Assembly: GCA_022316685.1 (NCBI GenBank)
Contig: JAKJHU010001643.1
Location: 1 to 64,000 of the forward strand
Direction: 5' to 3'
Length of the DNA stretch: 64,000 nt
From: Progne subis subis
Lineage: Eukaryota; Chordata; Aves; Passeriformes; Hirundinidae
Part shown: in pieces, positions 55,578-64,000 of the stretch
Position numbering within the stretch: position 1 is the stretch's first letter
Layout: every line of letters begins with the position of its first letter
Position numbers and translations under genes: made by a program
Notes under the pieces: generated by a model
Databases searched by the model: none
Seen by the model: the letters and a program-made list of their open reading frames with translations, nothing else
What the model was told of the DNA's origin: nothing

Positions 55578-56849
55578 TCTGGGATATAAAAAACCCAGAA
55601 GTCTTCATCACTTTATTTCTGACAGTAATAGAAAAAGCATTCTGCATCTCTTATTTCGTTGTATACAATCTCACAAATTTGACCACTGACGTTGCAGTCT
55701 GGGCCAGTCCTTTTCTGTAGGGTTTTTAGAGTTACATCCCTGAGCAGCCAAAGCTGAATATTGGCATTGTCAGCCTTATTTCACATATCAAATTTTAATT
55801 ATGTATATAGATATATATTATTGTGTTATATATAATTATTAGTATTAATTTTTTATTATTATTGTAATATCACTTGCAGAAATGAACCTGAACTCAACAT
55901 TAAAACCTTCTTCTGTCTCTCCATGTGGGAGCATTCCAAAAACAATTGTTTCTTCTTTTGGCGCTGTTTCCAATGTGTTGTTAACAAAATTCACCCTCGT
56001 CTACCCAAATTCACAAGTCCTTTTCCTTTTTCCATATGCAATTTTTGGATCCATATTAATACATCCACTCTTTCAGCTTCTTTTAACCGACTGCCCTGCT
56101 TGATGCTCAGACCTCAGCCCACTCCAGAGCCAGAGAGCTCTAGGGAAGGGCTTTCCATGCAGGAATTTTGTATGGCACTGATTGCTCATTTTACATTTAA
56201 AAAGTGACATTTTGGTGTGATGTATGCCAGTGTGGTTTTCCAGTGGGCAGGGTCAGCACTACAGACCCCACCTGAAGGAATCAGTGTCATTTACTACAGC
56301 TCAAAGCAGCAAAGGAGCACAAAAGGAGCAGCTCAGCAATGCACCCAACCATCACTACCAAAGATTGCCTGCAGGGATTGAGAAAGATCCATCACCCCCC
56401 ACATCGCACACAGCAGCTGGGGGAAGCTGTCCCAGCCAAGGACTGGAGAGCCACTCCCGGACACTGGGAATTGCTGCAGGTGCCTCCAGCCACAGGTGAG
56501 GCTCCAACCTGGCTGGGAGAGGGCCCAGCTCTGATAGTGCTGAATAAACAAACTGACAGCACTTCTAGGGCAGGAACAGCTGGTTTCCTCCTCCTCTTGG
56601 GTCCCTCCCAAAGCCTGGCCAGGGCCCAAGGAGGAGCCAAGGGAGGTGACTTTGACCATCCAGCCCCAAACAAAGCCAGATGTCAGATTTCATGGCCTTT
56701 CTGGCTTCTAAACACAGAAAGGTCAATACCTGTCTCACTAATGAGTGGATACATCTGTCACAGTGCTAATGACCATGCATATTTCACTAATGAGCAGATA
56801 CAAAGATAACCTTTGGTGGGAAGGTTGATGCAGAGGTCACCTTTGGCTC
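55578..56849. other. Intergenic, no gene recognised
   Basis: It contains an AT-rich stretch (55790-55870) and ordinary sequence with short frames only. Confidence 0.4.
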
Positions 56850-57260
56850 AGGGCCTGCTGTTCAGGCCTCACTCAGGCCTCTTGTCCAGGCCTGGCATGA
56901 GCAGGGACATCTTTCACCACATCAGGTTGTTCAGAGCCCTGTCCCAGCTGGACTTGAATGTTCCCAGGGATGGGGCATTGACCACCTGCAGCCCCCCACA
57001 TCCCCCCTGGCCACGGAACCTGGCTGCAGAAATGGGTCCTTGGGGCGCTTTCCAAGGAACCTTGAAGGGATGAGGGATCCAAAGCCAGCAGTGGGCTCAG
57101 TGCAGTGTCCATGGCCACAGCCCCTTGCAATGGCCCAGGGCAGGTTGGGATGATGATCCCCCTCACTCCTGGCCCAGGGCAGGGCTGCAGGGCCCTTCCC
57201 CACAGCCTGTCTGCACACAAGCACTTCCAGGGCTCTCTGCATTTCCCTTCCCCTCACTCT
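56850..57260 (-). repeat. CR1 LINE fragment, antisense
   Basis: The plus strand contains ACATCAGGTTGTTCAGAGCC, TGGACTTGAATGTTCCCAGG and GATGGGGCATTGACCACC, the reverse complement of conserved CR1 3' sequence. The outer limits are approximate. Confidence 0.7.
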
Positions 57261-59355
57261 TGGCTCACTCACACACCTCCCAACAACCCACCTGGAGCTT
57301 TGAGCTGCAAGGAGTTCAAAGCTTGTCTGTCCTTCAGGAGCTGGTCTAATTCTGCCTTCAGCCAACTCTGGATTTGTGTTTATAGGAGAACTTCCTGTGT
57401 GTCTAGAACATTCCTTGCATGGTTCTGCCTTGGGGAAGGGGAAGCTCCTTGGTGGCACCTTGGGCTTGGCACACACTTGAGGAGATTGCCTGAAACTTAG
57501 GAGTTTTAGATTGCTAAAAAAGGAAGAAATCCACTCTTTGCTTGAGTGCAGCCAGTTCTCTGAGCAAAGCAGGTCCCAGGTGAGTGAGGGGAGACAGGAG
57601 GGGGTTGGGGAATGTGGAGCAAGGTTGTCCACACTGGGTCAGACCTCAAGGCACAACTTCTCTGACCAGGCCAGACCTCTTAGGAGAGACCCTGGATCAG
57701 TATCAGTCACTGATGAATGTTGTAAACACCTCTGCTTTAAAGAGAAAAATTTACCCATGAAAATAGGAATGTGGGTTTATTGGAAGTTCTTTGAAATATT
57801 TCACCCTGACTCTAGGAAAAAATACTTCCTAATGAACTGCACCAGATCAGAGGGAAATCAAGGCACGGCCATGGTTTGTCAGGACTTGCTTGATTGTAAT
57901 GAGCCCTGTGGTGCATTTGGTGTTGAGCTCTGGAACCTCAGGGCCTGAGAGGAGATTGCACAAACCTTTCCAGGAATGAAAGTCAGAGGAAACACCCAAA
58001 GTGTCTCGAAATTAATGGGTTCCACTGAGGTCCCTCCCCAACACAGGCTCCTCATGGACTCTGTGGAGGAGAGAATTAGAGGCCAGGATTGCACAAAAAC
58101 CTCTCAGACTCTGTGTGGGAAGGAAATTCCAAAGTACCTTAAACACCTTGAGTATCTCAAAGCATTAATGAGCCCCACTGAGTGTCAATGCAAAGCTCTC
58201 AAGGGACTCACTAAAGCTGATTGGAGGCCATGATTGCATAACCTCTCAAAGACTCCCAGGAAAAAGCAAAACCAAAACCCAAAGTCCTTTGAATGCTCCT
58301 CCTGGCAGCATTCAGAAGCCCCCCAGGGCCATTGCTGACCCAGGCTCCCCAGGGACTCCTTCCAGCACAACCTTGAGGCCACTGGGATGGGAGGGGGATG
58401 CTGAGGGCAGCACAAGGGGCTGACAGTGCCCAGCCTTGCTGGGGCTGTGCCAGGAGGCCCCAGGGCCTCAGGACAAGGTGTCTCCTCACAGCCCTTGGTG
58501 GCACAGAGGCTGCTGTGCCCCAGGACACCAGGACTTGGCTTCTCCCGGGCACTGCCAGCCTGCCAGGGCCCTTGGCCATGTCCAGCACAGCTTGTCCTGC
58601 CCTGTCCCACAGCTGCTGCACACTCCCATCTCGCTGCCCCCCTGGCTCTGCCCTGCCATGGCCAGCCCTGCCCTAACCTCTGCCCAGGGCATGTCTGACA
58701 CCCCCCATCCAATGGGCTGGGGGTGGGAGAGTGTTCCTGAGGGCACAGGGAGGGGACAGCTGGGCTGGACTGACCCAAGGGAGCTCCCATTCCTTGTGAT
58801 GTCATGGTCAGCAATAAACTGAGTGGAAAGAAGAGTGATGGGGGTGGCCGTGAGGGCTGTGGATGTCTTTTATTATTGAGACATTTCTCATACCAAGCAC
58901 AAAGTACATGTACTGCATCCTTTCCTGCCAGGAGGTGGCTGGACATTGTCTGCTGATGGGAAGTAGAGAATTGATCTCAGTTGTTATTTCTGTCCTTACA
59001 CATGTGGCCTGTGCTTTTTGAGGCCCTTGCTGAGGAGGATGGTCACAGCACGACATGCAGCAGGACAGTGACCAAACTGCCCGAGCACTCCGGCCTTGCA
59101 CCCACAGAAGGGCTGGGAAGGGGAGTGTGGAGCTGGGAAGAGCAGATGTGGAAAGAGCCAGGACCATTGTCCCTGTCTGTGCTGGCTCTGCTGCGAGCCT
59201 CTTTCCTTCACATCTGCAAAAGATCATTATTTTATTCAGATGCATAGGGAACAAAGCTTTTGAAAGTCATTGAGATATGAATCATGGCAGATACTCATGT
59301 AGAAATGCTGTGAGTAGTGATATTCGTTTGTGGAAATCAAAACAGTAGGAATGTA
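57261..59355. other. Intergenic, no gene recognised
   Basis: 57970-58330 has loosely repeated phrases (CTCTCAAAGACTC, AGCCCCACTGAG) suggestive of an old degenerate repeat. Several open frames of about 90-250 codons in the GC-rich part (58185-58950) show no domain and overlap each other on both strands. Confidence 0.4.
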
Positions 59356-59703
59356 TTAAAAAAATGCAAAAATGGAAAGAAAGGACACAAGTCTGAGATT
59401 GAAATAAGTTATATTCAGAAGGTTCTGCAGAAGAAAAGAGGCAGGTTTTTGCTTCTGAAATCCAGCCAGCAGTTTTCTCATGGACTCCATGAGTTCCTTA
59501 TCCTCAGGCTGGAGATGAGGGGGTTCAGGGCTGGAGGCACCAGTGAGTACAGAACTGACAGGGCCAGATCCAGGGATGGGGAGGAGATGGAGGGACGTTT
59601 CAGGTGGGCAAATAAACCACTGCTGACAAACAAGGACACCACAGCCAGGCGAGGGAGGCACGTGGAAAAGGCTTTGTGTCCCAGGAGGCCCCACTTTGCC
59701 CAA
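59356..59703 (-). pseudogene. Olfactory receptor 3' fragment
   Basis: The minus strand encodes the end of transmembrane helix 6 and helix 7 of an olfactory receptor: HKAFSTCLPRLAVVSLFVSS, KRPSISSPSLDLALSVLYSL and PPALNPLISSLR. The motif PxxNPLIYSLR is the family hallmark. After R a frameshift moves to another frame that continues KELMESMRKLLAGF and reaches a stop near 59356. Helices 1-5 are absent upstream. The wording is closest to the greatly expanded avian OR14-type receptors. This is a broken remnant. Confidence 0.85.
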
Positions 59704-61418
59704 AGAGCCTTGCATCCATGAGATTCCCTGTTGTCACAATGCTCTGCTGGGTTCCGTGGGGCTGTGCTGTGTCACAGTGGACACTGAGCTCCACGTGCCC
59801 TGGCACTCCAAGTGGCACCTGGCTTCCATGAGGCCGCTGTGTTTGTAGTGGACTCTTGGTTCCCCAAGATGTCCTTGTGTCACAGAGCTCTCCTGGTGCC
59901 ATGAGGCCCGGCTGTGTTGATGCCTTCAGGAACCCAGAAATAAAGTAACAGCCTTGGAGATAATATTATAGAGGAGGTAATAGAAAGGCTGATCTTTATT
60001 GGAGGCCTCCAAGGGGCAGATATGGAAAATGTCCACAAAACGCCCAGCCCACAAATGGTGAATACAGTTCTATAAATTTAGCAGATTAGCATATTTGACA
60101 AAAATCACCAGTTAGGAGCACAGGTGGTGAGGCATGACAAAGTTCCTTGCAAGAGTCACTCTGTCCCTGACTGGACACTTCAGGCACAGCAAGGAAGGAA
60201 AGCAACAACAGAACCAACCAAAATCCAGGCAATCAAACCAGAAACGAACCGAGGACTGTCTGTGTGTGTGACAAGAGGACAGTGAGGGCAAGGATAAAAG
60301 GAACACGGCCTAAAGCGTCACAGAGCTCCAACTTAACAGGACTTATACCCCAACCTGAACTTACACCTTCAACTTCACAATTTAGCAAAAGAACAGCACT
60401 TGACAGTATTTATCTGAACTTAGAAACCATGACTTAGCCATTCACAGAGGAATAGTATTTAACTTAGCTTGTAGCTTCTATTAAACCTGGAATTATGGTA
60501 AGGCACTTCACAAAGCACTGACTCAGAAAACTCTAAACCCTATAACTTCAATTTTCCAGAGTTTGGGAAGAGGAAGTCAGGAGAAGAGAGAGAGATCCAC
60601 AAGTCAGGGCCTTGGATCCAGCGCCATCTCAGCTGCTGTGAGCTCTGGGGCTGTGGGACGTGTCAGTGTCACGCCAGTGTCACATCCTCACCTGCTCTGA
60701 CCCCTCTCTCAGGTGGGATTTTCAGGGTGCCAGGGGCTTGGCAGCCACTTTGGGGCTGGACCAGAGGCTGCAGTGGCTGGGGCTGGGGCAGTGACCATCC
60801 CAAAACCACCTCAGAAACCTGGGATGCACCAAAATCCCTTCAAGAACACGGAATACCCAAAAACTCACTCAAGAAGGGGTTCCCCCTCCCTTCGTCATCC
60901 CAAACCTTTGGCTGTCTCATTCCAGACTTCACCACACAGTCCCAATCCCCACCCAAACCCATCCCAGCTCTCATGGACATCAAGACCTCCTTCCCAAGCC
61001 CTATTTCTCCCATCCCACTCCTCCCTATCCCCATCCCACCCATCCTTCCCCACCCAATGATCACCTCACCCCTCCTGATCTGCATCCCACTTTGCCCAAC
61101 CCCTTTCCAACCCCATTCCACACTGAGGGGCTGAGGAATTGAGTAATTTTGGGGTGGGATTGAGTATTTTTCAGTGGCAATGAGTGTTTTTGAGGTGACA
61201 GATCAAACGGTCTTGTCTCTTTGAGTGTTAAGAAATGGAGACAAGCACACCAAATACCACCAAATCCTCCCAAGTATCATCTGCAATCCCAGATTCTCTT
61301 GAAACACAAGGAAAAAGTGAGGCTTCAGATGCCTTTGATGAATTGGTTGATTTTCAGGCCAATTTTGCTGGTTTTAAGGGGATTAAGATGAACCAAAAGA
61401 ATATTAGGAACCACCAAA
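59704..61418. other. Intergenic; dispersed repeat and possible LTR
   Basis: 59725-59920 has semi-tandem CCATGAGGCC...GTGTCACAG units like 43360-43515. 59940-60560 is A-rich on the plus strand with CTGATCTTTATTGG near 59990 and could be a minus-oriented LTR, but no ends or duplication were identified. 60860-61130 is C-rich. No gene is recognised. Confidence 0.4.
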
Positions 61419-62238
<820 letters not shown>

Positions 62239-62369
62239 CTTCTTCTACCTCACAGCCTTTTCCATCCAGCCAAGGTTTGGGAATGGGAAATCCTGGTTTG
62301 GACAAAAACAAGGGATGAGTATGTTGAGTTTGAATGTCCTTTTGCTCAAGTCCCTGGTGCTGATGGCCA

Positions 62370-62515
62370 CACTGTCCTGATCCAGGCCAGGAGCCATTGG
62401 CCTTCTTGGCCACCTGGTCACACTGATGGCTCATGTCCAGCCTGCTGTCCATCATTCCCCCCAGGTCCCTTTCTGCCTGGCTGCTGTCCAGCCACTCTGT
62501 CTCCAGCCTGTCGTT
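62370..62515 (-). repeat. CR1 LINE fragment, antisense
   Basis: The plus strand CCATTGGCCTTCTTGGCCAC, CATGTCCAGCCTGCTGTCC and CTGGCTGCTGTCCAGCCACT is typical antisense CR1. Confidence 0.8.
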
Positions 62516-62640
62516 TGTTTATCCTGGAGAAAAGGAGTCTCAAGAGAGTCAAGGCAGTGTCAGAGCACAGGTTGGACTTGATGATGTCCAAGGTCTTTTC
62601 CAACCTTGCTGATTCTGTGACTCTCTGAAACCACCCTTGC
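62516..62640 (+). repeat. CR1 LINE 3' end, sense
   Basis: It ends CTTTTCCAACCTTGCTGATT then CTGTGACTCTCTGA and is followed by the same antisense piece as at 11397 (62641-62760). Confidence 0.75.
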
Positions 62641-62760
62641 AGCAGTTGCAGGATGAGCCCTGGGCCTCCTCTCCAGAAGGTCAGCAGCCCAGGTGCCTCA
62701 GCTTCTCCTCACAGCCCCAAAGCCAATCCTGTCAGTCCTGCAGAGCCTCTGCAGTGCAGG
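62641..62760 (-). repeat. CR1-like antisense piece shared with 11397
   Basis: Nearly the same as 11397-11515; it diverges after GAGCCTCTGCAG. Confidence 0.6.
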
Positions 62761-62821
62761 GGAAACACTGGGCAACTGAATAGCAGAATCAATATGATTT
62801 TAGCAAAAGTAATTTATTTAA

Positions 62822-62824
<3 letters not shown>

Positions 62825-62853
<29 letters not shown>
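62825..62853. repeat. (AT)n microsatellite
   Basis: A run of about 14 AT units within AT-rich sequence. 62760-63139 otherwise shows no recognised feature. Confidence 0.9.
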
Positions 62854-62857
<4 letters not shown>

Positions 62858-63139
62858 AATATATATTTTGTTTATGTTAAACACATGTTAGATTCTAGCA
62901 TTACTGTCCACAAACACAAGTGTCTCTCAATTGGCTGAGCCACTTGTTCACGAGGCAGGCACACATCCTTCTGGACACCGAATTGGTCAAGCGTCCATCA
63001 TCTTGTTGCGGGTCCTCTAAGTTTTGTGTTGTTTGTAAACAGTTTCTCAGGCTCTTGGTTCTTATTTGTAGTCCTGTTGTTATCTCAGTAGCCTTGAGGA
63101 ATTCCTGAGAGCTCCTGTGCAAGGAGCCTCAAGCCCTGT

Positions 63140-63880
63140 CTTGCAATGCAAGATGTAACCAAAAAAATGTATGCCATTACCATTTGTGAACACCAGGTAG
63201 GGCAGGTTGTTTATCTCTTCCATGACCCATTCCTCATATCTCTGAGGGGGATCTTCTCTTAATGGGCCAGCTGTTAAAACCAGATGGGGCAGTGTTCTTG
63301 ATCTCTTCCATGACCCATTCTCCCTCTGTGGAGATCTCTTCTGTTAATGGGCCATTGTCTCTCACTGCATGACTGATAAAATTACATCATCCCATTGTGA
63401 GATGCTCCACCTAGAGGGAGGAACCAAGCATTCCTACCTGGATATAATCTGAGATTGAAACATCAGAAGCAGCCTGGTTTCCACTGGATTCCCAGAGGAA
63501 GACCAGACCCATCTACATCACCACTGGACCGTTAGAGGAAAACTACACCTTCTACAAGATCATTGCTTCAACAAAACCACATCTGTGACTCCAGGAGGAC
63601 TGCAGCCACGAATTGATTGCTCTGCTAGCAACACCTAGCCTACCTGGGCATCAGGTTGGATTCTGAGTCTTATTGTTTGGGCTTTGTTGGTGGTGGTTTT
63701 TTTTTGCTACTGCATTTTTAGTCTAATTTTCCTACTTATTCCTATTGCCATATCTTAGCTTGGGAGCCTGTTAATTTCAAAACTATAATTCAAAGAGAGG
63801 CAGTTTATATTTTCTGTTTCAAAGGAGGCTCCCACCTTCCATAGCAGACCCCTGTCTTACCAGCCCAACACGGGGAGCTC
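63140..63880 (+). mobile_element. ERVL-like LTR
   Basis: The stretch with GGAGATCTCTTCTGTTAATG, TTCAAAACTATAATTCAAAG and CCACCTTCCATAGCAGACCC resembles avian ERVL LTRs. Two imperfect repeats of about 90 bp (CTCTTCCATGACCCATTC...TTAATGGGCCA) lie at 63205-63350. The ends are uncertain and no target duplication was found. Confidence 0.45.
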
Positions 63881-64000
63881 AGCTCAGATATCCTGGGTGG
63901 TCCCTGGGTTGGTTTTTTTGCTGTGGGGATGTTTGGAGAAGTAAGAACTCCAAAGCTGGCTGGAAAATGCCCCTTGGGGGGACATTGGGGGTTCCCAGTG

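Noticed and set aside
58185..58946. 253-residue frame on the minus strand
   Set aside because: No domain is recognisable, other frames overlap on the opposite strand, and codon content follows GC bias.

Overview
The window reads as nuclear DNA of a bird, most likely a passerine. Evidence: CR1 LINE fragments, a tRNA-headed SINE with a CR1-type tail, avian-style MHC class I exons, the 3' end of an avian-type olfactory receptor, a C2H2 zinc-finger gene, vertebrate rDNA carrying R2 retrotransposons, and several endogenous retroviruses (ERVs). No clearly intact host gene is present: every host gene piece seen is partial or broken, and most of the DNA is mobile.

Layout. 1-10904: a proviral copy of ERV family A on the minus strand (copy A1), preceded by a (GGGAT)n array and a purine-rich tract. 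10905-11689: CR1 pieces. 11690-18236: minus-strand provirus of family B (tRNA-Arg primer site), its right LTR folding into an LTR palindrome (18120-18320). 18321-25832: a ribosomal DNA pseudogene (ITS1, decayed 5.8S, ITS2, a short 28S stretch) interrupted at the exact R2 target site by two different R2 elements head to tail, a 5'-truncated one (20485-21507) and a nearly full-length one (about 21508-25710), followed by the downstream 28S flank. 25833-32780: an MHC class I pseudogene (leader 27517, alpha-1 exon 28872, alpha-2 exon 30802) flanked by two oppositely oriented tandem arrays and broken by two solo LTRs and a minisatellite that grew out of alpha-1 coding sequence. 34108-43161: provirus of family C (tRNA-Pro-like primer site, gag and pol separated by an in-frame UAG, no full env). 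43162-43262: a SINE. 44712-55577: a second copy of the opening 10.9 kb (copy A2). 55578-64000: CR1 pieces, an olfactory receptor 3' fragment, a two-exon C2H2 zinc-finger pseudogene, CR1 pieces and an ERVL-like LTR.

Together, rDNA, MHC class I, an olfactory receptor and C2H2 zinc-finger sequence match the known content of the chicken MHC/NOR microchromosome (chromosome 16). The window may come from its passerine counterpart; this is inference. Family A is the most unusual ERV: both copies lack most of integrase yet carry about 1.6 kb of extra sequence with small cysteine-rich ORFs between pol and env. Single-base indels are very common between A1 and A2, so some apparent frameshifts may be sequencing or assembly errors.
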